From Xiphias gladius (Eukaryota; Chordata; Actinopteri; Istiophoriformes; Xiphiidae): 64,000 bases of DNA. The DNA is taken from NCBI RefSeq assembly GCF_016859285.1, contig NC_053414.1:1616517-1680516 (forward strand), read 5' to 3'. The position numbers were made by a program, and so were the translations under genes. Each line of letters starts with the position of its first letter. Within the stretch, counting starts at the first letter, position 1. This document shows positions 22,931 to 35,164 of the stretch, piece after piece. Below the pieces are notes generated by a model. That model had not been told where the DNA came from. It saw only the letters and a program-made list of their open reading frames with translations, and made no database searches.

Positions 22931-24834
22931 CGCCTAGCGGCCACTAGGATCACATGCAGCTAATGGATCATTTATTTTATTTTATTTTTTACATTATAAC
23001 AGAACGATGTCTGACTACAGCACATTTGCAGACAAACTCAACGCAGGGATATGTCCGTTACATTAAACAAACAAATAAGTATCTTTAAGATATATGTGTA
23101 TGTATAAAGTGAAAAATAAGTCCAGTGTCTTAGCGACAAGTCTGGGCCTGCTGTGTTTTTTTTTCTCTTATGAAACAGATCAGACCGAATCAGTGATCAG
23201 TATAGACCACCAGGCGAGTCTCTGATGTGTGACTGCAGGCCTGAGGACACCTGGAGGAGGACCTATGTACTAACGGAGGGTGAACATGATGCCTATGGTT
23301 GTTTCACAGTTTATCTAAAATCCAGAATTAAAACATTTTATTAATTTGCTGTGTTTAGGGTTTCTCTTGTCACATTAATAATGCCTTAAACCCGGAACCT
23401 GTCAGAGCTGGTATATGTAAAAACTCTTGTAACTGTAGAGAATCTTTATTTAAACATTTTCATTTTTCAGCAGATTGCATGAGGTTTACATACAGATAAT
23501 AGTTACATCACAACATGCTGTATTAACTATCTGAACTTTGTATATTAAAACAATACTCTGTTGGTCTGAAGCTGTTTTCATTTGGTGTGATTGTTGTGCA
23601 AGCAATCCCACTATATGTTCTTTTAAGCCCAAAAATTTTCTCTTAATTATTCTTCTGCTAATTTTTTTGGCACCTAACTAGTCCCGCACCTTTCATCATA
23701 GAAACTCAAAATGTCAAAAAATGCAACTCAATCGGGAGATACTGGGCATTCTCAACAATATGTCTCATAATTTCTGAAATATTCAACATTTTGTCAGCAA
23801 TTTTTCCCGTAGAAATCAATGGAAGGAAGGTTCGGAGGCTAGAGTGGGTGACATCACCGATAGAGTGGGAGAAGATGTTAAAGTGTTGTGAAACAATTCT
23901 GTTAACTTGTCCTCAAGGCCACAAATTTCACTGTTCACACATAATATTTTGCCAGAACGTAGAAAAATGTGTACTCTTTTGCACAGAGTAACTATCTTAG
24001 CAGAGAGACTTTCACATTTTACTCCATGAGCCTCTGAGTTATGGGAGTACCATCCGACTGCCCCATAGACTGCAATACAAATTAAGAACCGAATTTTCAG
24101 AGAAATACAGAGAGAATACAGCAATCCCACTTGTTTTTTAAGAAATTGCATTTTCTAGTTTATCTTGTAAAAGTTTCAGTTTATCCTGTGGGAAGCATTG
24201 CTGCTGATTAATAAGAGTTAGTTCATTCCCCATAAATAAAAACTATTCATTTTATTCTATTTTTGAAAGCATCCACACTTGACTTTTGATGCCTAAAACT
24301 TTTGCAGACTATGTTTTACACAGTACTATACTTACACATACATATGCAGTAGCGACGTGTATATGCGCATATATATATGTATACACTCTCATACATATGT
24401 TGGGTTTTTATAAATATTATATTATTATATTTCTATATTACATTATAATTATCCGTGTTATTGATGTGTTGACTTCGCTCTCAGGCCTTCACACACAAAC
24501 TACACAAACACCTGACAGTGTTAACACTGGAATATAAACACATACAGTACACACAGGTAGCAGTCAGTTGATAATCAAAGCTTCGTTAATTAAATCAGTT
24601 GCTCACAGGAAGTAGAATTTGTTATTAGTTTATGAGGTATTTTATTTTGAAAGGTGATCAATTACTGTGGTAAACTGATGTATTTTTCTAAACCTGAATA
24701 AATCCTGTAGATGAGGCCAGTATTCTCTCATCACTGAGGCATTGTTGTTTTAAAACACGCCTGTCCAACTGTTTAAAAGCCCTAAAGCCCTGAAGGTTCG
24801 ATCATTAGGTTACTGACCAGAGGTCAGAGGTCAT
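22931..24834. other. intergenic; possible dispersed repeat at 23590-24260
   Basis: The 23640-23830 text (TTCTGCTAATTTTTTTGGCACCTAACT ... GTAGAAATCAATGGAAGG) looks like an old dispersed repeat, but no second copy is in the window. No gene signature found; the two frames at 23791-24151 overlap on opposite strands and have no recognisable domain. Confidence 0.4.
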
Positions 24835-24862
24835 CTGTGTGTGTGTGTGTGTGTGTGTGTGT
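24835..24862. repeat. (GT)n microsatellite
   Basis: 14 GT units, 37 bp before a long (CA)n array of opposite sense. Confidence 0.95.
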
Positions 24863-24895
24863 TTTTGTAAAGTTTATTCTGGGATACACCTTGTT

Positions 24896-24899
<4 letters not shown>

Positions 24900-24987
<88 letters not shown>
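24900..24987. repeat. (CA)n microsatellite
   Basis: About 42 CA units; together with the GT run at 24835 it can fold back on itself. Confidence 0.96.
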
Positions 24988-25368
24988 TTCAGGATGACAG
25001 AGTGAGGAGAAAAACGTTTATTTTAAATAATCACACACTTTAAATATCATCTATAACTCATTATGTTTGATATTCAGTTTTAATAAATAAATGCGTGGTT
25101 TTAGCTGTAGCAACAGATGTCTGACCAGAAGGAGGCAGAATATCAACAAACTGTCCTAAAGTGATGTCAAATCATTAATTAGTTGTGATTAATCATTTTA
25201 AACAGAAAATTCACTTCTTACCTTTATGAATCTGTTTAATAAAAAAGGGATAAGGAGGGAGATGAGGAAACTGGAACCTTACTCACATTAACAGAGATCA
25301 TAGAATCATAGTCTCCACATGGTTTTTCTGAGCTTTGACTGCAGCTCTTTTAATGACGTCATCTCACT

Positions 25369-25520
25369 GTGTCCTCTTCTTCTGTGGTGGTTTAATGAAA
25401 GCAACTGGAGAATCAGCTCCACCAGCTATTTATCAGCTCAAATTCACACAGCAGCAGTGGAGGGAAACAAGATTTCACTCAGGTTTTACTTTTCAACATT
25501 TTCTAGAAATTCAGTTAAAA
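25369..25520. repeat. dispersed repeat, copy 2 (partner of 3765-3935)
   Basis: Shares GTGTCCTCTTCTTCTG, GGAGAATCAGCTCCACCAGC, TTCACACAGCA and CATTTTCTAGAAATTCAG with the copy at 3765, same orientation. Confidence 0.7.
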
Positions 25521-25676
25521 CTTTCACTACATTTGGATGAAACCTGTGACACTAAATCAACAGGTCTTTGTATTTATGTCTGTTTTAATCTGATTTAAAC
25601 TGACTGAGAAACCAATCTGTGATCGGTTTCTCATTAAAGTATAAAACATGTTTTAATCTCCACAGCTTTAATGATG

Positions 25677-25678
<2 letters not shown>

Positions 25679-25770
<92 letters not shown>

Positions 25771-25771
25771 A
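25679..25771. repeat. (CA)n microsatellite
   Basis: About 43 CA units. Confidence 0.96.
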
Positions 25772-28651
25772 GAGACTAATTAAACCTGATCAGTGTGATC
25801 TTGTTCTGAAGATCGAGCAGCTTTTCCCAAAAACTCAGCAACCCGAATTTGCTGCACACGTGTTTTTGCATTGTGTTTCTGTGTTGTGTGTTTTCGTGGC
25901 GTGTATTTTTGTGTTGTGTGTATTCATGATGTGTACAGTTTAGTTGTTCCCGTGTTTGACTAGTTGTTCTGGAGTCGTTTGTGTTTCAGGTTGTCTTTGT
26001 TTCCTGCGAGGAGCTCCAACTTCCACAGATGATTAAAGGAGCATTCTGCTCAATTTTAGAGCATTTACTGTATCAGACTGCTACTCTCCTCCTCCTCCTA
26101 TGAAGATGAGTCATCTGTCACTCTGCTCTGTGGGTGTCTGAACAAACTGACTCGCTGCTGAAGCCAAAATAAAGTGAGAAAAAGGATCTTGACAATCTGA
26201 ATGAAAACACTCTGAGAAGAGAGAACTCCGCAACTAGACCCTGTAAATCTGCAATTAGTCCTGGGCCGTAGAGTATACCCTGTCAGCTGCACCTTGTCCA
26301 TCATAAGATTTTTACTTTTCTTTAAAATTATATTTAAAAAATTACAATTACATAAGGTGCAAATCATGATATTGTCTGTATTTTTAGAGCCAATATTGGT
26401 GTAAAAATAAAACAAATATTTAAAAAATCTTTTTTGGTCCATAGTTTTCTTTGTTTTATACAGCAGAGACTTTTAGTCCCATTGATTAGTCTTTGTTTTA
26501 ATGACATGACTGATTCTGATTAGGTAAATTAAACATCTGTGATCAAAGGTACAAACACATCTGATTTACTTTATTATTAACCTGTAAAATTATCTGACTG
26601 GTTCACCTGAACAGGTGAACAACGAGAGAGTGAAACAGATTTCAAACTTTAATCTGCAGCTTTTCGTTTGGTGTTAAATTTATTTAATTATTTCATAATA
26701 CGAAGATCACCGTTTTCTTTATAAATCAAATCACAAATTTGAAGATAAATTTTTAGGTTGTTAGAAATGAGCTCTCTTTTAACTGAAACATGTTGAAACA
26801 AGATGATTTTCATGAAAAACCTGAGAGAATTTCTCCCCAGAGGAAACATGATTGTCAGATCTGAACAAAATTAAAAAAAACAACTCATGAATTTGGAGGT
26901 TTTTCAGTGTTCCTGTCTTTAATCTTGTGACATCAGTTTTTATGGACACAGATGAATCCTCTGGTGTCCTGATGACTGAACTCTGGACTAATCTAGCAAC
27001 AGCAGAGTGTCAGTGAAGCTGTGGGGGTGAATGTCTTTGAATAGCAGCAGTGAATCTGTGCTCATTGATGGAGTAGCAGTTTGTGGTGGAGGTGTTGCTG
27101 AGGTTATCAAGCCATCCTTCAACTAACAGCACTGACGTGTCCCGCAGCCTGCCCACACAGAAAAAATAAATCCTTCACTTTGACTCACACGATGATCCTC
27201 CACCTCTCATCACATTTCTCTGGACGTCTTCCCTCCTCACTGCCCGTCTGCACGTTCACACCATGGCAGCCTCCGTCAACCCTTCCAATGTTTCATCGAA
27301 ATAAAAAAACAAATGAGCTCACCTGTAAAAATAAACCTGTTCTTCACAGCGATGTCACTCGAGACTAAGGCTTCTAACTGGTTCTATGGACAAAGCACTT
27401 AAAAGGACTGTGTCACAAAGTCACAGGAAACTTTCTTTTTAAATATTTTATTTTGCTTTTTTAAAACTATTAATTTTCATGTACAACAACAACACATGAA
27501 GAAGAACAGGACACCAAATGTAACGCAGGTTGGGAAGGAAAGAGTAAAGATGAAGAACAAGACTAAAATTGAAATAATCGTGTATGTGACAGTAAAATTT
27601 GAGAGTTATTCATTTGACCTGTTATATTTTAGATATTTTCTCTACTTGAATTAAATTATTAATTCACACTGTCGCAGGGTTTTCTGATCTCCATTTTAAC
27701 GTACACAGTTACTATCAATAACTAACAAGATTTCTGTCAGCTTCTTAGCATTGCCATGAATGAAGCATAGTTAGTTCAGGCAGAGTCCTGAAGTTGTGCT
27801 TGTATTGGCTGATTGCCTCGAGCTGTTTGCTGTATGCTTTGCAGTGACTGGCTCATTCACAGCTGTGTAGTTAGTAACGTCCAATCATATTCATTCAGGC
27901 GTACAGACATTATAACCACTTTCTCATTGTTACTCTGACTTTGTTTACTGCCATAGCTCCACCACCACTCAAACTTCATCCTGATGTGGTCTTTTTTGTT
28001 GTTGATTTAATTAAGATTTTTTTTTTTTTACTAGAAAAATTTAAAGGCATTGATGCCCTCACTGTCCTTTAATCTGAGCTCACCAAAATGCTGTTTCACC
28101 CTTGTAGTTCTCCAGCGGATCCATTTCATTTCGTTCACTCAGCTGATCAAACTGCTTCACTGTGTCCTCAGTGCTGCTACCACACTACTCCACCTCTGCT
28201 ACACTCAGACAGTCAACTGTCAACTGACGTATGGAGTTCACCCGTCTTGTAGCCGATGTTTTTGTGAGAGGGCTCACCGGGTTCACTGGGAATTCTGGGT
28301 TCAGACTTACGGTATAATAGGAGCACTGGGTTCAGATGGAGGGTTTACTGAGGGTGCTGCCTAAAACTAGTGCAATGTAGAGACATGAGACCACTGCCTC
28401 AGTCTCTCTTGCAGTTAAACTGGTGAAACCATCTCATTGTACAAACATCGCCTCAATGTCTTTGAATGTTTCCGGCTGCATTGAAGGTGAATGAACTCTG
28501 ACTGTTTGTTCAGTCTCTTCCTCTTTGACTGATTATCATTCGGTCACTGTCTGTCTGTTCTCTGAACACGCTGATCTCATTTAACTCAGACCTGCAATGA
28601 ACTCTTTGTGTTTGTGGAGCTGATCTGTGGTCAGGTTCACCTCCGTTCACT
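25772..28651. other. intergenic, nothing recognised
   Basis: No conserved exon, RNA gene or named repeat was recognised. Open frames here are short and on both strands. Confidence 0.4.
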
Positions 28652-28765
28652 CACAGACAGACAGACAGACACAGAAAAGGACAGACAGACAGGTGAACAG
28701 ACAGACCGTCAGACAGATGGAAAGAAAGATAAAGACAGACAGAAGGACAGACAGACAGACAGATA
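28652..28765. repeat. (ACAG)n tetranucleotide array, left part
   Basis: Imperfect CAGA/ACAG units, ending where Penelope-like sequence begins. Confidence 0.9.
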
Positions 28766-29362
28766 TCCAAGTGGACCCAAACATAAGAAATGCAATCTAG
28801 TGTATACAGTCCAATGCAGTTAAGAATGCATAGAGTTATACATTGATGAAACTAAACAAACACTGAACACATGGCTCAACACAGGAGAGCCAGCTCCACA
28901 GGTCAGGACACAACAGTTTACCTAGACGTGAAGGATAAGGGAATCTCCTTCAAGGACACAAACGTACATAATCTGGATAGGGAGAACGGGTGGTTTGAAA
29001 GAGGATTGAAGGAGGTGATCTACGTTAAAATACAGAAACGATCCCCTTCTTTAAACAGAGGAGGTCGTCTATGACACCACTTACCTACAACCATTCACAC
29101 TTGGCCTCTGGTGACTCCAACAACTTTCAGGCCTGTTGTTACAACAGGCAGGAGCAATAACGGACCAAGTAACATCAATGGTAGTGATAACGACCCCACA
29201 GAGGTTAAATACCTGGGACTCCCCACCAGTCAGTCAGAACTGAAGAAGCATCTTGAATGAGAGGGAAAATGTCTTCAAGATCTACAATCAAGTCCAGTTG
29301 CCCACGATTGAGCTCGTCTTGGCTAACCATGACCTGGATGACAGAGAATCTTCACAGACAAC
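28766..29362 (+). pseudogene. Penelope-like retroelement, GIY-YIG end and 3' tail
   Basis: Translation gives CNLVYTVQCS...CIELYIDETKQTL, matching the GIY-YIG endonuclease of Penelope-like elements (usual text VYxVQC...YIGETKQ). MAQHRRASSTGQDTTVYLDV, WFERGLKEVIYVKI and PSLNRGGRL follow. Only the C-terminal domain remains; in-frame stops and frame changes show it is dead. The 3' tail, through ACCATGACCTGGATGAC...GAATCTTCACAGAC, matches the small copy at 48294-48515. It sits between two (ACAG)n arrays. Confidence 0.75.
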
Positions 29363-29368
29363 AAATAA

Positions 29369-29369
<1 letters not shown>

Positions 29370-29413
<44 letters not shown>

Positions 29414-29605
29414 TGGACAAATGAAAAGACGGATGGACAGACCAACAGAGAGATGGATGGACGGACGGACAGACAGATGGACAAATGAAAAGACGGCGGA
29501 CAGACCGACAGACAGACCAACAGACAGACAGACAGACAGACGGACAAATGAACAGACAGATGGAGAGACGAACAGAGAGAAATACGGACGGATGGACAGA
29601 CAGGC
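29370..29605. repeat. (ACAG)n tetranucleotide array, right part
   Basis: Long imperfect ACAG/GACGG array with ATGGACAAATGAAAAGACGG repeated inside. All Thr/Asp/Arg-rich or Ser/Val/Cys-rich frames across it are repeat read-through. Confidence 0.92.
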
Positions 29606-29612
29606 AGATGAA

Positions 29613-29720
29613 TATAGCGCCAAATCATAACAAGTTATCTCAGGGCACTTTTCATGTAGAGCAGGTCTAGACCGGACTTTTTATAGTTATATTTACAGAG
29701 AGGAAGGAAAAACTCCCTTT
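29613..29720 (-). mobile_element. L2/Maui-like LINE 3' tail
   Basis: Reverse complement of the conserved tail seen at 55990-56120 (AATCATAACAAGTTATCTCA...TTTTCATGTAGAGCAGGTCT). This tail recurs at 41795, 42175, 46085, 56000 and 62885. Confidence 0.75.
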
Positions 29721-30120
29721 AACAGTCTCCACGGTCCTGTCTGCATCTGCTTCACGGAGCAGGTCAAGGATCTCCTCGAGAGCCACTGCGGTCTCAGGGT
29801 CAGCCAACAAAAGGACAAAGGACTGGCACTGAAATCTACTGTTTGGACTTACACAGAAAATGGCAGGCGTAAACAATCACTTAATCAACATCATACTCTC
29901 AACAGCAAGACACGTCATGCACTGTGTGAAAACAAGGACATTGACAGGTGGAAACTATTCACAAACTTGATAAAACTACACACAAGGACCATGTACACAG
30001 CCAACAGAGGACTTTTTGAAAAAACATTTTTAAATGGGGCAGGGATGGTGAAAATACTGGAAAATAAAGACTTTGAAATTGCAATTTAAAATTACAGGGG
30101 TGTTCTGTTTGATCTATATT
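29721..30120 (+). mobile_element. probable LINE fragment, clade uncertain
   Basis: Reads SKTRHALCENKDIDRWKLF and TRTMYTANRGLFEKTFLNGA with nearby stops, wording that resembles the C-terminal end of an L1-type polyprotein. It separates two pieces of an L2-like 3' UTR, so it may be a nested insertion. Confidence 0.35.
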
Positions 30121-30339
30121 TACTCTGATTGTTTTACTTTTTTTTAGTTTGAATAATTTATTTGATTTATTTGATTTTACGTTTGTGTCCGCTGCTTGGT
30201 AAGGGAATCGTTTACATTTGGGGCAAACGTTTGTTTTCTGTACAGCACTGCAAATACTTATATACAAATCTTTCCTGTAAATAGCATGTGAATATGTAAA
30301 GATGTATGATGACTCCTCTTGATAATAAAAGAGAAAGGT

Positions 30340-30790
30340 GGGGGGGGGCAGAAGGGAGGAAAGAGTACATAGCTTGATATAGGTTCCACATAAAGACGTA
30401 TAATAATAATAAGACTAATAATAAAACAAATAATTATAATAATATGGCTAATAATCAGACTAAATATTATAATAATAATATCTGAAGCAGTGGGTGTTGA
30501 GCAGGATCGTGGGGGCAGTAGGTGGTTTGCAGTCACAGATCCAGACTCTGCAGCACCAGGGGCAGAAATATCTGCAGAAAGTGACAGGAGGAGAGAGGAG
30601 AGAGACGGGAAAGCACAAAATTATGGGAGAGAGAATAAGACAAATTAGTAACAAGCATTGATAGGAAATGAATGCATACAAATGGAGAGCACAAATGAGG
30701 AGAGAGGAGCTCGATGCATCATGGGAAGTCCCCCAGCATTCTAGGCTAGCCTATAATGGCCTAAGGTACATCATGGAGACTAGCTTCTGA
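30340..30790 (-). mobile_element. L2/Maui-like LINE 3' UTR segment
   Basis: Matches, in reverse orientation, the 55550-55800 stretch of the plus-strand L2 copy (CAGTCACAGATCCAGACTCTG, GTGGGGGCAGTAGGTGG, GATGCATCATGGGAAGTC). An AAT/ATT-rich run lies inside. Confidence 0.7.
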
Positions 30791-31213
30791 AGGTCTAGAG
30801 TGCATCATATACAGTAGCCTCTGAAGGTGTGTAGATGTTTTGTTCTGTGGTTCAGTCTGTGTTTTTGTGAAAGGCTGTGAAGCTGAAGTCTGGTGGAAGT
30901 TTGAGGAGGTCATGGTCTGTTTTGGTCTGGATTTAATGGTCCGGATAGTAAACCTCCATCACAGCAGGACCGTCACCGTAAACCTCCAAGAGTTACCGAC
31001 TGACTGGTTAATTCTGATAACCTAGTAACCACTGGGTGAGAGGTGGAGTGCAAGTTGCCAGCCAATCACAGGTGAAACACACACACACACACAGACCTCA
31101 GAAGTTAAACTTTTTTGTGGTTTCATTACGTCTGAATTTAGAACATTTGATTGAAGTAAAAGCAGCAGGTGTTTTTTTTCCAGACAGCAGCTCTGAGAAG
31201 TTCTAATAAATGT

Positions 31214-31219
31214 TTTATT
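31214..31219 (-). terminator. AATAAA polyadenylation signal candidate
   Basis: Canonical hexamer on the minus strand, 74 bases past the stop of the frame ending at 31293. No cleavage evidence can be seen. Confidence 0.35.
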
Positions 31220-31292
31220 TCTGAATGTTGAGTTGTCTTTCTGTTTTCGTGAACATGATGCGCTCCAGTACCCAGAGCGCTTTGTGTTTGCC

Positions 31293-31514
31293 TCAGCAGT
31301 CGTCTTTGTGTTTCTTAAACCAACTTGTCGACTCAGCGATTAGTTTGTAGGTCACTGAACAAACAGAGTATCGCTGTGCCAGCCGGCTCTGGCTGCCCTG
31401 CTTCTCCTCGGCCTGCAAAGGTTTAACTTTACCAACATCACAGGGCACCAGGTCCAGCTGTAGCAGCCAATCACAGGGCAGAGCAGGACAGAGGAGGAAG
31501 TGGAGGAGCCTCAC
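31293..31514 (-). CDS. possible terminal exon of an unidentified gene
   Basis: An open minus-strand frame; from a good acceptor (GGCTGCTACAG, exon start 31457) it encodes 55 residues beginning LDLVPCDVGKVKPLQAEEKQ and ending SWFKKHKDDC before a TGA at 31293. An AATAAA (minus strand) lies at 31214-31219, only 74 bases after the stop, which would make a compact 3' UTR. The stretch is not low complexity and matches no repeat family that I recognise. I cannot assign a family. A second acceptor (TTTGTTTGCAG) sits at about 31541. It could equally be a chance frame in a noncoding transcript. Confidence 0.3.
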   Translation of the reverse strand: MRLLHFLLCPALPCDWLLQLDLVPCDVGKVKPLQAEEKQGSQSRLAQRYSVCSVTYKLIAESTSWFKKHKDDC

Positions 31515-31979
31515 TGTCTGCCAGCCATTGCTCCAGTTTTACCTGCAAACAAAGAGGCGAGTGTCAAGTTTCTACATCATTCTGACTGCCTTTGTGGATG
31601 TATGAAAGCAGAGTAGAGCTCAGACCTTATCCTGATCTCCGAAAACAAAAATCACCTGAACAGGAGGCAGAGAGGGGCTGACTGACCTTAACAAGAGTCA
31701 GTAAAGATTATAAAAACCCAAAGAAAATAACTCATCATCTGCAGCATATATATCAATAGAAAACCAAAACAGTTTCAGATTTCATCTGAACTTTTCATCT
31801 TGTTTCACATTCTGAAACAAACGTGCAACACCAACTGATAATTTAAATGTTTAGTGTTAAGTCCTGTTAGCGCTTCCTCCAGGCTGAAGAGTTCATGGTT
31901 GCATGGTTGACTTATTGGTAAGTGTGCAATTACTATTACACAAATATTATCCAGTGTATTGTAACTTAACCTTAAGTGT

Positions 31980-32388
31980 AATTGCAAGAGACCGAGCATA
32001 TGCTCTTAAACCCAGGCTGATGAACATAACCACAACAGAGCACACTGTGGAGTGCATTATAGGATTGCTTGTAGGATTATGTTTGTGTGCAAGAACAGGC
32101 ATTCCACAATACCAGCGTGACAAGGTTTGCCCACCCTCTATCCAATATAGCTTCAAAGGTGGGATTAAGAAAAACATACTTAACAAAAATATTAATAATG
32201 CAGTTTGGTTGAGGTATGCCACATTGTGAAAGCATGCAGTGTGCTGCCTAATATTGCCATAAGGAATGGCATAGAAATAGATGAAATGGCACAACCTGAC
32301 ACTGACGTGCCTCCTATTGATATATTTGTTCCAGCACCCAATGTTGCAGCACTACAATTTAGGCATGGGGTTATCGCAGAGCATTGAG
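31980..32388 (+). pseudogene. PIF/Harbinger transposase (HARBI1-like) C-terminal pseudogene
   Basis: Pieces in two frames read RDRAYALKPRLMNITTTEHT, ECIIGLLVGL, QYQRDKVC, then KACSVLPNIAIRNGIEIDEM and FVPAPNVAALQFRHGVIAEH. These match the end of fish Harbinger nucleases (usual text ALKPWLMTP, ERTIGLLKGR, VACCVLHNIA, PNVAALQxRQ). Frame changes and stops (near 32229) make it non-functional. The catalytic N-terminal half is absent from the left flank. Confidence 0.72.
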
Positions 32389-32465
32389 CAAAAAAATTAA
32401 TGCAAAATTTTAATTCAGATACAATAAATAACTCAAACTTAGTATTTTTGTTTTAAAAAGGGAAA

Positions 32466-32590
32466 TCATTTGTTGTAGTCTTGAATTAACTTGTTTACAT
32501 TTCCACTGATGTCTTCCAGTTCTTCTCTGATGCTACCAATGCCCTTAGTAATGATTTGGAACTGAGCTAGCAGCTCTACTGACTGTGGGG
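32466..32590 (-). pseudogene. Harbinger accessory MYB/SANT-like protein, C-terminal remnant
   Basis: Minus-strand frame reads VELLAQFQIITKGIGSIREE and continues LEDISGNVNKLIQDYNK to a TGA at 32466. This is the usual ending of the second (MYB-like) protein of fish Harbinger transposons, convergent with the transposase at 31980-32388 as in intact elements. Assignment is from memory of the family. Confidence 0.5.
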
Positions 32591-34261
32591 AATGTCAGCA
32601 CGTAGGCATAGCCCTGCTGTTTATCGCAGTTAATGTTACTTTTTATCCGCCCTAAATCTCTTGTTACACTGTGATTACAGCAGAATTATCATCAGACCGG
32701 TGTGTTGTGTTTACAGCCACTGCAGTAGAATAAATCTTGTTCATATATGATGTCTTTTGTCCACCGGTGCTTAGCAGGCTTGCTAATGCTAATGTTACCT
32801 GCAGCTCTGTGTGAAGGGCACAAACTTGGGCGATGATTAGGCAGTGTTCTGCCGTTTATACCAAGCGGTGTAGTGAATGAAAAAAACCACACTGACCTTA
32901 GAGTCTTGCCTATTTCGTCATAGTTACGGAGCCAATCAGCCAGTGCAAGCGCAACTTCAATGCTCCTCCTGAACTAATGTTAGGCTTCATTTCAGTCAGA
33001 GATGCTTACATCAAAGAAATGACTATTTATAGCAATTGGTTATACAGTTATATTTGGTAGAAATGGCTCTGCTGTTTGATTCTGCTAAAAGAACGAATCC
33101 CTCATAACAAATAAAAGCTTCCTGCTTGATAAGTATGAACAGAAAGCGTATAGAGCCCCCCAAAACAGCAGAGCCACTGTGATCTGCCATCCTGAATATG
33201 CAACAAGTATGTTGCCATTTCATCTGAATGCTACCAAAGCCCCTCTCATCTTAGGTGAGCTCAGACAACACTTGGCTGCCCTCAGACAAACATCTGACAG
33301 GATCCTGATTCATGGGAAGTATTCTCAACTATAACGTTCCAATGTATATGAATAAACACACACTGCAAATGAATACACAGAGATTCAGCAGAGTAATAGC
33401 AAACTGAGCAGCCAGCAGCACAACATCACCTTCATTATGCAGAAGCCATAAATGCCAATAATTTATGCTAATCACGAATTATACATGAACAGCAACAGCA
33501 GCAGTGCGGTTAGAACCTAGAAATAGCCAACAGCAATGTGCCATAGCAAGCTTACTTGCATGGCCAAGGAAATACAATGCCATGTCACCAGTGTAGTTTA
33601 TTTGATGGTGTTGATGATGTGAAGAGGATGAAGGAGACTCCGCTGACACTGTCTTGATTGCATATAAAGGTTTATTACAAAGAAGAACAGCGTCAAGTCA
33701 AGCATCTGCAGATCTGCTTGTGAGAAGGTGTGAAGCCAATGAACCACTCTGAAATTCAGCCTTGGTCACCTGATAATGTTGCCTGAGAATGGGGTAGATA
33801 CCGAGGTCACTGAAAACGACACAACATGAATTGAAATCACCTTGTGAAAATTTTTGTTTGTTAGTTGTAGTGATTGTGAAATCAATTTATATCATATCTA
33901 AGCCCTGTCTTTTAATTGACCAGACACCAGTTGTGATACCTGTAAAGAGCAAAAACCACATTAACCACATACATTTTTACTAACTACCCCAATCAATTGT
34001 TAAAAAGTATGGGCACAGACTTCAAATTGGTGTGAACGGACTTGTACATCGAGAGTACAAATTTACACATGGCTCTTTTTTTTTTCTCAGCTGACCCTGG
34101 GAGGGGTCCATAGTTAACAATTCATAAACATCTCAAATGTGACCCCAACTACACAACGCTTTTTGTAAGATGTCAGAAGCCAACAAAGTTCGAAACCACT
34201 GGTTTAATCTTTAACTGTGTTGTATTTTAAAAGCTTGTTGTATTATCCATTGTGTAAAATC
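32591..34261. other. intergenic, possible Harbinger remainder then nothing recognised
   Basis: The first few hundred bases may belong to the decayed Harbinger element; no terminal repeats were located. The rest shows no gene or named repeat. Confidence 0.35.
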
Positions 34262-34455
34262 TTCATCTGAAAAGTAACTAGTAACTAAAGCTCACAAATA
34301 AATGTAGTGGAGTAGAAAGTACAAAATTTCCCTCTGAAATGTAGTGGAGTGGAAGTATAAAGTAGTATAACATGGAAATACTCAAGGAAATTACAAGTAC
34401 CTCAAAATTGTACTCAAGTAAAGTACTTGTATAAATGTACTTAGTTTCCAGCAGT
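34262..34455. repeat. dispersed repeat, DNA-transposon-end type
   Basis: Contains AAATGTAGTGGAGTAGAAAG, GAAATGTAGTGGAGTGGAAG and ACTCAAGTAAAGTACTTGTA, a phrase set that recurs widely in fish genomes. A short relative may lie at 19245-19305 (GTAAAAAGTAAGAAGTAGCA). Family not certain. Confidence 0.55.
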
Positions 34456-35164
34456 GACCATTGCTATAATTCATTTTTGTGTGTGGCAGTTCTTTGTTTT
34501 TGGCATTTAATTTCAAGCCAAACTGATTTTTCTTTTTGCCTCTGCAATTGGTCGTCTCGGGTGATAGAGCATTGACTTCTTTTGTTACCTGTTCCAAGTC
34601 ATATACTTTTCTTTAGTAGTCCTCCAGTGAACGTGCTGAATAAAATTATTTTAATCAGTACTACTTTGTTAATCCAGACTTCTTGTTTTTTTTTCTTTAC
34701 CTTTTCTCCTTGTTCCGTGTTGGCAACATTGAGTGTGACACCAGATCCTTTTAAAGGGAAGTTGTTTACGATATATGGTTAATTTCTTTTAAAAATTAGC
34801 CTGGTTGTGCACAAGCACAACCATATAGAGTGTGCAAGATTTATCATTGCCGATGGTGTACCATGCAGATGTGATAAATACCAATTTTCTTGCAAATGCT
34901 CTTGATTCTTATTTACAGATGGGGAGCTCTCTTTATTAAACCCACAGTGTATTAAATGACACCCATTGTGTTTAGGATCTGTTGGTGGACTGAAGGCAAA
35001 ACTGAGAGACTAAATGATAAGATTGACAGTTGACATTTTGTTTAATACCGAGGCAAAACAAAAATGCAAAAATGCAAATAAATTATATAAAGTTGGCATC
35101 AACATCTCATATTGTTTTACAGTGAAGCAACAATCCAAACTATTGAAAAATGTTTTCAGTCCGT

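Noticed and set aside
29253..29670. Long Thr/Asp/Arg/Gln-rich and Ser/Val/Cys-rich frames
   Set aside because: Produced by the (ACAG)n array.
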